Of a DNA stretch of 64,000 nucleotides, positions 12,162-25,700 are shown piece after piece. The first letter of the stretch is position 1, and every line of letters starts with the position of its first letter. The notes below the pieces were generated by a model. That model was not told the origin of the DNA. It saw only the letters and a program-made list of their open reading frames with translations, and made no database searches. Source of the DNA: Capitulum mitella (Eukaryota; Arthropoda; Thecostraca; Pollicipedomorpha; Pollicipedidae). Both the position numbers and the translations under genes were made by a program. The stretch spans positions 2,571,501-2,635,500 of the forward strand of contig CP099848.1 in NCBI GenBank assembly GCA_030062745.1. The letters run 5' to 3'.

Positions 12162-15100
12162 CGGACCGACCGGCCGTAATGTTTCCGGACAATACGGCTC
12201 GTCTTGACGCGGCCTTTGTTCTCGCCGGGTTCGTCGCGCGGGCGGACCGGCCGGGGGCGTTCGGTCGCCGCGGGGATATTGCGGGAAGTGATGGCATATC
12301 GATCTGCCGGCCGTCCGAAGGCGCGACCGGGGCACGCTCGGAGCGCGGCGCTAATGCGCGGAATGATGCTCCGACTGGACCCGACGTGCCCGGACGTCCG
12401 CCAAGCGTCCTGTGACGGCGTTTGATAAACGGGTGGACGTGGTCTGTTCGTGATGAAAGCGTCCCCCGCCGGTTTTGGGTTTAAATTGCCATCCCGTCGA
12501 AACGGGAAGTCGGATTCGCTGACGGAGGTGGGTCCGCGAAAGGCTTGATTGGCGTTTGACCTGGAAACTCCGAACAGGCCTGTCCGCTATCGGCTGCCTT
12601 TGTATGTGGCAAGTTGAACGGAAGACTGTCGCCTCCAGATCAGGGAGTGACTTGGCCCTGCTGAATATGAGGCGTGGTGAGGACTACGGCGATGAGTGCA
12701 GCAAGCGTATAGTGGGGAATCCGTCGATTTTAAGGCGGATTACCTCACAAGAGACAACAAAGAGGGACACACATGCTAACAACCCCGGAAAATAGACCAA
12801 ACGCAATGACCCGGTTTCATTTCAGATTTCATATTAGCGAAGTTGAAATTCCAGTGGAAGATTTCGTGAGTTAGCTGAAAAAAGACGCGGTATCGCTTCT
12901 GCCATTGTCATGTGCCAACAAGCCTGGGCCGATTTTAGCCCAGGGACTACATATCGGCCAAACTGACACGTGTACCGAATGCATGTTTATCAGGGTGCTC
13001 GTGAATATGAGATCGATTTGCGAGATCGATGGCGTCTCTCCAGAAAACCTCGCCCAGTTTTTTGTAGCAAATATTTGGTAGGCTTAAGAGCCTCATTTTC
13101 CCCACACTCCCGACCCCTTCATGCGCCAATGAACTTACCTCCCCGAACGCCCGTTTAAATCCCTCTCACCCTCTCTCCTCCCCCTTCATCAATATTTAGC
13201 CCGCCGAACGAAACGCTTCTGTTGTGTGCTCGTTGTTTCGCTCGCGCGCTGCAGCGTGCCACGCCGCCCTCAGTACCCCGGCCCCAGCCAGTGCTGCACA
13301 GTCGACAGGGGGCGAGGGGACGCTGCAACACCTGTCAGTGGGGGCGCGGGAGCACGACTCCCCTGCTCCCCGGCCTGGGCCGCACGGGGGTCACCCCCCG
13401 AAATCGGACGCGACAATGACGCGAATTAGCGCCGAGCGGCGCGGCACACTGGGCGCCCGTCGGGTGCAATTCGACGGCCGACGGGGGGCCGCCGAGCGGA
13501 AATTGGCCGCGTTATGCCCCGTGTATTTATATTGCCTGGGTCCGGCGCATTGTGTTATTAGATGATCCTGCTGTTGACGCCCGCCGACAGATCCGGGGTA
13601 GTCCGCCGTGATTAGCGTCATGGAGCAGCGCCGGCCACTCGCCGCCACTCCGGCTCATGTATAAACACAGGGAGAATGGAGTTTTGTTGTTATGCATCAG
13701 TAGCGTCCTCGTGCTGTGTAATCGGCTGAAAACGGTGATGGGTATTCCATTATCTAGCTTTAAGTCTGGACGTTCGCTGTGATAGAACGTGGACTTCTTT
13801 GTGAAAGGAAATGGGAACTGTTGATTGGGATGTGGACATCTCTTCCTTGGCGGGTAACTGTAACGGAGATACGTCTATTCCTACGTCGTTTCCTCAGGAC
13901 ACTTTGGACCAGTAGTGTCCAGTCTTACCACAGTGTTTGTTTATGCAGGTAAGAGGTCATTGGTAACTTGTTGATTGTCAGTAATGATAGCAAGAACACG
14001 TGAAAATGTCGCCAATTTTCAGGTTTGAATGCATACATCGAGTTAAACTTATACTAAAATACCCGTTGAAAATTGCACACAGCTTGGTGATGATCGTTAA
14101 ATGATTCAGTTAAAGAGACAGTCTCCATGACCACCAGGACCTGACATTAAAACGTTTCACGCCGTTAAGGTCTTTGGGATTATGCCATTACGACTCCCTG
14201 ATTACATAAGCTTGTGCAAACTCGTCGCATTGAAACGGAGAAATCGCATTCGCTAACGTCACGGCGACACGGCATACATCGTACGCGGAAGCTGGCGTAC
14301 TTCGGAAAATTGGACCGTACCCCCTAAATCTGATTTAAGACCGTGCCGTTTTTGATGAACTCATATGTGAAATTTATGTGAGCGGGCGGATGACGGCGGC
14401 GCTCGTTTTGTTCAATGCCCCACTTCCGAGCAGTCGTGCCCGGCGTTCGCCGGGAACCCCCGGACTTTGTTCAGCCCATGAGCACCGGTCGGAGGCGGTT
14501 CACGGAGCCGTGCCCACGGGAGCCGTGTCCGGTCCGTGAACCCGGCGGCAGTCGGGGCCAATCCTCGGAAGCCGTGTCCAGTCTCGGCGACACTCGGAGC
14601 CGGCTCGGGCCCCCTCGCGCTGGGCGGGCTGCGCCGCCCGGTCGCCTGTTCTCGAGGTGATGCCGTGCCCTGGTTGGCTGGCGGCGGGGTGACTGTGACG
14701 AGCAGGGATGTCCGCTGGGTCAGCAACGTCGGGATGATAACGAATGACGCCCGGTTGAGACAGGAGGCAGAGATTGCGTCGAGTGCCGGTCGTCGTGCGC
14801 AAGCGTTCACTCCGGCGCCTGGCGTGATCCCCTGTCCCCGCACTTTCGTCTGGCACTGTTCGTCCCTCAGAGGGGACCGCTGAGTGGTCGATCGCCACTC
14901 TTGGACGGTCCCCGTCCCCTCTCTCCCTGCCCTGCTCTCTGCCGGGCCGCGGTAGGTCACACCGTCCATTAGCGCCGTGGCAGGCGTGACGCCTCTGAGA
15001 CGGGCCCGCCTCTGTGCGCGGCGGCTCCGTCCCCGCAGGTGTTGAATGCGCCCGGCCGGGCAGAAGCAGATGAGAGTGGCGCGTGAGGTCTGACTGAATG

Positions 15101-18100
15101 CATTCCCACCCTTACGCCGGCTGCCAGGAGCGCAGGTTTCTCACACGAGCGGTGTATTTGAATGGGGCGTTGTTTTCGACCGGTTCCCATTGTGTCTCAC
15201 CACTCTGTATTGTTTCGTTTGTGTGTTGACTGTTTTCATCACAGTGATGTGGATCTCGTAATTTCTTCAACCTTAAGTCATCGAAGTTCTTGGGAAGCGA
15301 TTTATGTGTATTCCGACGCAGTGAAGGAGCTTCATAGCACTACGTTGGCTGTATCCCTTTCTGTCACTCAAGTGCCAGCGGAGGACTTAAAATCCTGTCT
15401 GTTGTCTGCAGTCTTTTCTCTGATCTCACATGTGTGGAGGCTCGAGTTGTTATTGTTGTCGCTGTCGACACAAACGTCGTCGCTTCAGGCCTCAGATTAT
15501 CTTCCTCTCTTTTTGCCACGGTCGTCCCGAAGTCTTCTTATCGCTCCCAGCGTTCTGGCCGACTGCCTTAAACCTCCTCGCTCGATGCAATTACGCCGAA
15601 GTCCGCCGCAGTCGCGCCGTGAGGTGCACTTACGCGCCGGCCTCGCCGCGTCCGCCGTCCGCCAGCCGATTTTTCCGCGACAAAAACGCTGTCACCGGCA
15701 GCCGGCGCAGCACTGTCCGGCCGCCGCTCTATCGGCGGCCGCTCGGCGCGGATCAGGACGCCTCGTTACCGCCGCCGGCGCCGGCGGCGGGGATCGGCCG
15801 ATCTGGCCGGCGCGGCGTAACGAGCCGGCGCCTGTCGAGCACAGGTGTGCGGCGCCGGCGGCGTCCGGGGACGCGGCCCCCGCGGGGGACGCCGGCGCCG
15901 CCGCGTCCCCTCCCGTCCCGCCTCCAGCCGCCGGCGGACGCCCGGGAGTTCCGCCTGAAGTCGGCGAGATAAAAAACTTCGCCGACTTGGGAAGTCATTT
16001 CGACGCCGCCGCGGGCTGTTCGTCCTGCTATCGGCAGTTCCGAAGTCGCGCCGCCGCTCGATTGAAGAGCGCGCCGTGTGGATGGCGCGTGCCGTTGTCA
16101 CGTCCCGTCCCGGGGCTGGAGCTCGAGACGGCCGGGCGGGCCGGCGTTGAGTGCCTGTTGACGCCGCGTTTCGCAGCGCCGCAACGTCACGTCGTCGCCC
16201 GGCCCCGCCTGGGCAGACCCGTCACTGAGGCCCCCTGAGGTGCCGCCGCCCGGCCGGCCGGCTGCAGCGGCACGGCCACAAGCCGCCGCCGCCCCGGCGC
16301 CGCGCGGTCGCGTCCGTTTACAGCCGCGGCGGCGTGACTCGGTGACTTCGGTGACCCACAAATGCGCCGGATGTCGGGCGTGAGCGCATTGTACGCCGCG
16401 GGCGAGCTATTTCGGGGCCCGTTCATGGGCGGGGCGGGGGGGGGGGCGTGTCGGGTGTGCGCATGCGGTCAGGACCGCTCCCGCTGGAGTCAGGACGGCC
16501 GACTGGGAGTCTGGACCCTCGTCCCTGATAGGAGTCTGGGCCGGCCCTGATGAGAGTCTGAAGCCAGCTCTAATGGTAGCCTGAACCTGGCCCTGAAGGG
16601 AGTCTGAACTCGGCCCTGGTGGGAGTCTGAAGGCGTCCCTGATTGGAGTCTGAAGTCAGCTCTAATGGGAGCCTGAACCTGGCCCTGATGGGAGTCTGAA
16701 GCCAGCTCTGATGGGAGCCTGAACCTGGCCGTGATGGTAGCCTGAACCCGACCCTGATGGGAGTCTGAACCCGGTCCTGATGGGAGTCTGAACCCGACCC
16801 TGATGGGAGTCTGAACCGGGCCCTGATGGGAGTCTGAACCCGTCCGTGATGGGAGTCCGAAGCCGTCCCTGATGGGAGTCTGAAGCCAGCTGTAATGGGA
16901 GCCTGAACCTGGCCCTGATGGGAGTGTGGACCCGTCCCTGATGGGAGTCTGAACTCGGCCCTGGTGGGAGCCTGAAACAGCCCGACTGAGACGTTAGACC
17001 TCCGCCCCGCTGAGACACGAGATTCCGCCCTGCTGGGACACGAGACTCCGCCCTGCTGAGCGGGACTCCGCCGGGTTGAATGAGACATCAGGTCGCCACC
17101 GCGGCCGCCGCCGTAAACAGATAAATCATGCTGGGCGCCCAGCTGTCGGCGCCGGCGGCGGCCGCCGCCCGGCAGCGTCCCGAGGGTCTCCTCGACCTCG
17201 GTCGCTCGGCCGACGGGACCGACGGCCGCCGACGCCGGCCGGCCGACGGCGCTGACGCAGCGGCGGCGGCGCCGTCTCCGGCCCGGCTCTGGCCTGGGTC
17301 AGGCTGCCGCCGGGCCGGATGGGACGCGGTTCCGGCCGCGGTCAGCCCGCAGCCCGCCGGATGGATGGGATGAGTGACGGCCCCCTGCCGCGGCCGGCCG
17401 CCCGGCGGCCAAGGAAAACAGGCCGCCAGGCGGGGGTGTCGGCCTGAGGTCGCCCTCCGAGCGGCGCCAACTGATGTCCGCCGGCTGATGCCCGCGGGGC
17501 TGCGAGGGCCCGGTTAATAACAGCTGCCGCGTGAATAACTTTCGCGTTCTAGTCGGCGTTTTCTGTGTCTTGATTTGTTCGTGGTTTTTGGCTTTCCATT
17601 TGACGTTTCTTTTTCGCGCTTGGTAGCGTCATCTTTTCTCCTTTCTTTATCCTGCCACTCACGAACTCCAGTCGCGTATTGATTCGTCCCCGTCATCTCA
17701 ATTTCCACGCCCCAGCTTCCGCAATGCATGACTTGCCTTTCTTGCGAACACTCCAATGCTCGCTCCGAGTAGGCTCTGGGCTTATCTTTCCACGCACATC
17801 AAGGTGTGCGATAATGACAAGAGGTTGTGACTCATCACAAAGCAGAACACCTGCTTGGCACAAACAACCGAAAGGCATCCGGCAAAAACGCCAACGCCGA
17901 TTGAGTCATACTCGCCAACACCAGCAGCTGTCATCACGGGACAGCTGAAGCTCGCCGGGAAGCCCTCTCCCAGCTCCGCACCAAGGCCGGCCTGACCGTT
18001 GCAGGCGACGCAGCTGACCTCCCGCTGTTCAGCGCGGCCCGCGAACGGGCGCCGACAGCCTGTTTTGGCTCAGCCCGCCGCTGACCGGCGCCGCAGCCAA

Positions 18101-21100
18101 CTGGGCCACGCCGCCCGCCAAGGCCGCCGCCACGCCCCCCGCAGGACGACACGCTGCGATCCTGTCGCCAGTCATCAGATAACGCTGTCGGCGGCTTGCC
18201 CGTCCGTCTTCGTGCCGAGGGGCGATGTGCGGAACACGCTGCACGGTGACGCCGCGAACGCACGCGTCCGTCTCGAGATGGATAGTCATGAGTCCGTGCC
18301 GGCAACGCGACCGCCGTGAGAGCGCAGTCTGATGGGCGTCCGCGCGGTGGGTTCGCGGCTTCCCTGACAGCCGCTGCGCCGCGGGCGACCGGACGCCGCC
18401 GGGCACGCGACCGACCTTGCCGGAGGTCGCCGGGTGGCGCCGCCGCCGGCGGAAAGTGGCAGCGGTGAGCCGCCGCCGCGCCGGGGTCGGGGAAAGGTCA
18501 GGCGACCAGCTGGGTCTGGTCCGGAGGGCGGGGTGACGACTATCAAGCAAGGGGAAGCGACTATCACCCTGCATCGGCGCCGGTCAGTCATTGAGAAAAC
18601 ACAGGCGCCGGCGTCCGTCAGGACCTGGTGCTGGCGGCTCCGGGGTGGAAGGCCAGCGGCTCCTGGCCGCTCCACAGACGGAGGAGCGACGGAGGTTAAT
18701 TGGGCTGACTGGGTTGGTATTTCCCGGCTGAGCCAGGTCATCACTGAAGTATTCGAGTCGTTGGCAGGTCCTTAGTTTTGCGATGTGTTCAAACGTCACA
18801 GGCGACAGTCAGACAGTTGGCAGTTTTTGGGTTTCCTCGGGTGCCGATTTGGATGCTCGGGCTTGGCACGTGATTTGAAGCTGGCAGCACGGGAAAAGAT
18901 TTACCGTTATCCTCCCAGTCCTCTGAACATCTGTTTGAAGCTGGTCTGCCCAGGTTGCTGGTCTGATCTGCCCGCACGTCACACAACGTACAGAGGGCGG
19001 ACGTTTGTAATCCCGTTCTCTTAAACAGCTGAGCGACACCAACTGCCTGCAAAGCACACGATGTGCGGCCGATGTCGTACGTCCCGTCACGGTCTGTGTC
19101 CACTCTCATCCTCTCCGGCTCTCGGAAAGCGATCACGTCCGTTAATGAGCGTGTTTATGGAGCCGCACGCTGGACGTATCTCCGGTGAGTTTTCTTATCT
19201 CCTGCGACAGCGGGCCCCCTCGCGGCGGCGTTCCGCGGCGTCCGCCCGCTCGCCGGGAGGCGGCACCGCGTGATCCATCTCCTCAGACCACTGCGCTCGA
19301 CTCCGGACCCCCCCCCCTCCGGCCCGGCCCCGGTTTCCGCCGGCGGCGTATCTGGGTCAGCCGCCGGCCGAAGCGCCCCGGGCGTCCCCTCGCCACCCCG
19401 GCCGCAACTCAGCGCCGCCGGCCGACGACATCGTCACAGCCGCGGCGGCCGGCAAAAACGCGCCCGCTGACGGAGATTCATGCGCGCGCGGCGAAAAACG
19501 GTCGCACCACCCGGCCGCCCGCGCAGTACTACGATCAACAACGCCGGCAAAAACGCCGCCGGAAAAACGGCGCGCGCCGCGCCGGCGGGCCGGCGTCGGC
19601 GTCGACGCTCGGGCGCGCCGAGGGGAGCGGGCGCACGTGCGGCGCGCGGGCCGACAAACAGGGCCGGGACGCGCGCGCCCGGCGAGGGGAGCGCGCCGGC
19701 GCGATCAATGGCGGCTGGATCGGCCGCCCTGCCGGAGACCGCGGCCGCCGCCCTGCGCTGTCGCCAAGGGGACGCCGGCGCTGTCCCGTCGGCGGCGGCG
19801 AGCCGCGCCGCGGCGGCCGGTCGGCTTCCGGTGCGGCGTGGCCGCTCGGCCGCCTGCAGGGAGGGGGTCTGCGGTCAGCTAGGCGTGGGCCCGCCACCCC
19901 CGCCCGCCGCGGAGCGTGCAGGGGATCTGGAGCGTGGAGAGACGGGGGTGTCGGGACCATTATCCGTAATCCACATATTTGCGCATAATTAATGATTGTG
20001 TGTGTCCCGTTTGCAAATAGTTGGTTGCAACTCGGGGTGCATGTCGTTAGTGATTGATGGTGTTTGAGGAACCGGCGTCGGTAAATTATCCCGTATCTGT
20101 GGTCGGATCAACGGGTAATGTAGGTAGGCATACCGTGACGCCTGGTTGGCATACCTGTTTCTGGTATGTCTGCCTCCCATTACCATTACGACCTGAAATG
20201 CTATTAGGATTGTTCATGACACCGTCACAAATAAACTAATTTAAAACACGACCACGTGATTTGCTGGAGAGATTTTCGGCTATCTGCACACCAAAGAACG
20301 TGATATAACGTATCGTAGATGGCCTTCGCCGTTTAGTTGTCACGTTCATGAACCTCATAAATCCCCAGTAAGGAGCCCAGTGCAGCGCACAGCATCCGGC
20401 CATTCATCGCGTGAGGCATTCGATCGCGTGCCGCGCTCAGTGTTTCCGTGTCTGCGGTTAAACGAAGCGACAGCAACTGTGGCACGGTGTCAGAGTGCCA
20501 GCGCCGAGTCGGATTCCACCACAGCGCCGACAGCTGATGACGGGACGAGGGGCAGTTTCCCGTCGGTGTGACGCGACCCTCCGAGTCGCCTGCGGGAGGC
20601 TCTGGCCGGTGCCAGTCAGGTCTGCGGAGTAGGCGGGTGCCAGTCAGGCCCTCTGCCCGGGAGGCGGGGCCGGTGACAGCGGGCGGCTGCTGTGACGCCG
20701 TGTGTACGGCGCCCCCGGAGACGCGCGTGGCCGGCCGGGTCCGGTGGGTGGCGGACCGGCATCGATCCCTGTCGGGCCTCCCCTCTGGCCGCTCCCCGCG
20801 CTTGACAGTCGAATTTATCCCCGAATAAAACCGGGCCAAACAAAGCCGGGCCTCCGGTGCCGGCGCACGCCGCGCCGACCGCCGACCGACGGGCTCGGCC
20901 GCGCTCAGCGGCGCCTTTTTAGCGCCGTGCCGCGCCGGCCGGCCCGCGCCACGTGCTGGCGGTCGATGGCGCGCCGGTGGCCGGCCGGTGTGTGCGTGCG
21001 GTGACGACCCGGCCGTATCCATCAGCGGGGTAATTGCGCGTGGGCGGCGCCGCGTGGCGGCGGCGCTGTCTCCCCACTGTACCGCGTCGCTCGGGCGGCC

Positions 21101-22671
21101 GCCGTCCGGCCGGCGCCGGCGTCGCGGTGGACGCGGCGCCCCGTCGTGGCCGCTGCCCTCGCGCCGCGCGGAGGAAGTGACGCTGCCGGGCCGCGGCCTG
21201 GTCCGCAGACTCGCCGGGCTGTGTGATGAGCCGCTGATTCGGCGTCCGTGGTGGGAATAAATCGTTTGGGGAGGGGAGAGGCTGGCGGGAAATGATTTTG
21301 CGGTTGCGGGAAGGCTTGCGTCATTATTCGGCTCATTGTTCTGCGGTGCTGGGATGTGCTCTGGACATTGACTCTCTCCGTTGTCATTGTTTGGAGTAAG
21401 CCCAGTGGAGGGGAATTGGCATTGCTTTGCTGATCGTTAACGGCCGATCCATTACGAGCCAGGTCGTACGATTCAGGTCGTATTCGGGGTGTGCGCCCAT
21501 GTCTTTTGGTATTGCGAACATTAGTTGTCCAGACCAAAAGGCTCGCCAGGAAGTGTTGATTAGAAAATTAGACTGGAACTCTTAACCTTCGCTCATCGGG
21601 GGGAGGTTCTCAAGAAGTCCTTCAGATTTCCTGGACGTAGCGCACAAACGAAGACAGCTAGAAAAGTGAAATTTTCAGTGGCTGCTGGTACATCATTTTT
21701 ACGTCTTCCGACTTAATTTTCAAATCGGGTCATCCAGGTCAGTAACCCATTTGACCTTCAAGGAAGGCAGGCCAAAACAATTTAGGCATGTGCCAGTGAT
21801 TATCAAAAAGAGGTATTGACAAACGGAGAACGCCGTTGTAATCCCCAACTCATTTTTTACAGAATGCATATTCTCAGTTCTTCGGAAAATCGTTTGAACT
21901 GATCTCAGGTCAGTCGTACTGGGATGCTGTGTTTGGTCTTTCTGCCAGAAGTTACCTTGCACGAGAGACTTCTGGATAAGAAAGGGATACAAGTCTGATA
22001 CGGTTTCTGAATGACACAACACGCAACATGCCGTTTGTAAGGAGTGAATGACTTGATACCAGTGGGTTAGAAAGTGGAATATGAGACAAGATAGGTATGA
22101 AATGCATTTGCCATTCACTTCTGATGAGACATGATAGGTGTACATTTCGGTGTTTGGTTGTGAAGGCTCTGATGTTACATGGCCTTATGAGACCTAGTGT
22201 GACCTCTCACCTGACATCATTTTAAATGTCTCTTGTCGCTTGGTACGCCGTAAATTTCATGGAATATTTTAAGACATGATATAGAGTTGCTTTCACGTGT
22301 TTACTTCTGGTCGTTTGTCAGATACAAAAGATGATTCATTCGACTACGGACGGCCTTGCATGACCGTGCTGACCGTGAGCGCGCTTGACTTAGTGACGTC
22401 ACACTCTTTTATGATTCATTCGTTTTTGAATACTTCGTCTTTGTTGCATGACACCGTGATTTTCCCAACGAAACAGACACATTTTGCCTGCTACCGTTCT
22501 TTGCCTGACCTGACCTGACCTGAGCTGACCTGTCCTTGATCTTCATGTCAGTCAAGAGCACATAAGCATGATACTAGCGATCAAATCGTGTGTTTCACAT
22601 TCATACCGTTCCGCAATCACGAGACACGAATGCCGTAAGATCTGAACTTTGCTGACCTTAGACGGCCTATT

Positions 22672-22728
<57 letters not shown>

Positions 22729-25700
22729 GAAGTACATATATACTATTTATATGTGTAATATAATAGATATATATAGTACATATATACCATATATGTACTA
22801 TATATAATAACATATTTATATATTATTTTATATCATATATTACATTATATATCTAATATAATATAACATAATGCATAATATATACAAATATGATATAATA
22901 TAGACAATACTTATTTCTCTTTTTCGACATCAATCAGTGTTGTACATTGGATGTTGACCGGGCCTGTCATGACCTGAGGAGTAGCAGGTAACTTTTCATC
23001 AATGAAAAAACGCTTTTGGCTTTTTTGGGACTGTTTAGTGTTCAAGAACAGTTTATAGAACGGTAAAACTGGTTTTCGTTGCTCACAGATTTTGGGCGTC
23101 AGGACAGGACCTTGTTTGACCTCATGATCCCTTAAGTGCTAATTCAGATTCAGTAACTTTGCGTTCATGCTTTGTAAAAGTTAGCGAGCTTTCGATTGGC
23201 GTCACTCTCATGTCCGTAGCTCATTAGTCTCGAGATCATGGGGTTTCTCGAGACCCCTCACCCGGGTAAGCGAAGGGCGATTCGGACACCCGGAAGTGTG
23301 CGGGTTAATCGGATAGGGATACGGACCAGACATCGGAAGATGTTTGCCGGGCACTTCTGGACGTCCGAAGATTAGACGAGAGCGGATACTTGCAAATAAA
23401 GCGCTTGTGCACCCGAACAGTGACGCGTCGAACATATCATCAAAACGTATGTTTCAAAGAAAATGGAGAACCACCGTGTGTGAGTGCGTTGAATGTATTT
23501 GAAGTCGCTTTCTTCTGCTTGGTCCTTTTACGCACAAATTCTCAGGTTTACGCAGTCCACTAGCGCCACCGGGTTTTAGCGAAACCCATGTGACGGTAGC
23601 TTTGGTGGTATTGCTGGACCGAATGCGATGGCAGCACTTTTGCGACCGATTGAAGAGCGCAGTCCCGCCAGGCCTGACGTCTGGGAGGAGTTTCCCTCCA
23701 CTGAAGCTGCCTTAAACAACTCAGGCCAACGGGCTGGAAGGGCGCATGCTTCAAGACTCCATCGCCGCGGACATTTTAAACGGTCCAGTGCACCTTCACA
23801 TATAAAGTGTCCCTCTGGTACCAGCTCTTCCTTTGGGTTGGATGTCAGGCTGACATGCATTTGGACGTTTAACTTTGGCTCAATGCGTGCCGTTGTCAAA
23901 CGGGCTGAACATAACTGACGGTCGTAAGTTCCACTGAGACTCGCATTCGTCCCTGTGGCCATTTAGCGTATGCCGCGCACCCGGAGAGACAGCCTCTTCC
24001 CCACGACGTGCGAAGCCTTGAGGCCTCCCGTGCCGACGAGCGCCTTTAGTCGTGATTCTGCATTCGCTCTCCCACTTAGTAAAGCCCTGGGTGCGCGCTT
24101 GCATGTGCTGTATGCTGCCCTGATGTTTGCTGTCGACTCAGGATGTCCTCGCGGCCCTGGCGGTATTCTTCCCGGAGGCGTTTGGCGTGTTTTCAGGCTG
24201 CAGCTGCCGACGGCCTTTCAGTGGCGGGCAAATTGCTGCTGTTTGTCGGCCGTCTTTTTTCCTCACATCCGTTCAGCCTGAGGGAGTCAAATGAGAGTGT
24301 TTACGTCAGCAGGTCGCAGCAGACGATGGCTTCACCGTAATTGCGCGACAGTCTTGCGCTGAATGTCTTAGGGTGGAAAAATCGCTTGGCTTGACTGGGC
24401 TGCAATGCACTGAACGCCATTTAGACCTCTTCAGCCAACGACGAAGGCCTGTGGGCATGAGACGTGAAAGCATGTTCAGCGCTCCACGCCTGGTGATATC
24501 GGTACTGATATCGCTACCTACGGTGATAACGTGCGCTTGTACCAAGCGGCACGCACGCAGCCCAGAGCGAGCGAATCGCCGCAGACGTCCCGTCACCTGC
24601 CGGCGGGTGGTGTTCAGTGCTCGCGGCGGCGCGTCGTTTCACCAGCGACGTCGCCGATCCAGCCGCATTGGGATGCTGCGTACGAGGTGTGCCGTGTGCT
24701 CTCACCAGGCGTCGTCTCCCTGGCGTCGTTTCCCTGGCGTCTCCCTGGAGTCGTCTCCCTGGCGTCGTCTCCCTGGCGTCGTTTCCCTGGCGTCGTTCCC
24801 CCGGCGTCGTCTCCCTGGCGTCTCCCTGCCGTCGTCTCCCTAGCGTCGTCTCCTTGCCGTCGTCTCCCTGGCGTCGTCTCTCTGCCGTCGTTTCCCTGGC
24901 GTCGTTCCCCTGGCGTCGTCTCCCTGGCGTCTCCCTACCGTCGTCTCCCTAGCGTCGTCTCCTTGCCGTCGTCTCCCTGGCGTCGTCTCCCTGGCGTCGT
25001 CTCCCTGGCGTCGTCTCCCTGGCGTCGTCTCCCTGCCGTCGTCTCCCTGCCGTCGTCTCCCTGCCGTCGTCTCCCTGCCGTCGCTCCCCCGGCGCCGTTT
25101 CCCGGGCGTCGCTCCGCCGGCGTCGTCTCCAGACCGGCGGCGGCTGGCCCCGGTCGGCCCGAGCCTGGCGGCCGGCCTGTGCGCGTCGTCGGCCGGCGCT
25201 GGCCTCTCCCGGCCGCTCTGCGTCGCCCGCCGGCCGGCCGTATGCGAGCGGAGCCAATCTGACGCTGCGCGGCGGCGACCCCCGCCGCCGGCAGAGGCAC
25301 CGCGGCGGCGACGGCGACACGCGACGGCGTCGCCGCGGCCGGCGGCCGTCGACGTCCACGCCACACCGTGAGAGGAGGCGATTACGGCGGGTCGGCCGCT
25401 CCCGGGAGGGGAGCAGTGGCCTCCCGCTGTGACCCAGTGCCCGACTCTGATTGTCTGCGTCGCGTGGCGGCCACCGGCCAGCCGCTCGGTGGACAGATTG
25501 CTGCGACGGTGGCAGATATTGGCTGCGGGTCCCCGGGGTTGTCGATCAGTATTGCGGCGGCGGCTGGGCGCCCGGCAGTGTTATGTAGACATCACGTACT
25601 ACCACGGACGACCCTGCGGTGTTTCTTCTGGGTTTCTGGAACCCGTAGCCACCGTTATTTAACAAGGGGTGTTTTACCTGTTTCGGTGTTTGAAATTTGC

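Noticed and set aside
15162..16238. 358-residue plus-strand ORF
   Set aside because: The amino half has no recognisable domain and the carboxy half is Arg/Ala/Pro sequence expected from GC-rich DNA with few stops.
19185..19992. Overlapping 267- and 170-residue plus-strand ORFs and a 141-residue minus-strand ORF
   Set aside because: All frames of this GC-rich block are open at once with Arg/Pro/Ala/Gly composition, the signature of base composition rather than coding.
21720..22145. 141-residue minus-strand ORF in AT-rich DNA
   Set aside because: Unusually long for its composition, with some hydrophobic stretches, but no domain, no good start context and no neighbouring exons. It could be an old element fragment.
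23576..23962. 128-residue minus-strand ORF
   Set aside because: Reads more protein-like than its surroundings but matches no family I know and lacks splice-bounded partners.
24531..25364. 243-residue plus-strand and 174-residue minus-strand ORFs
   Set aside because: Created by the 14-bp tandem array (RRQGDDARETTPG-type repeats), not a gene.
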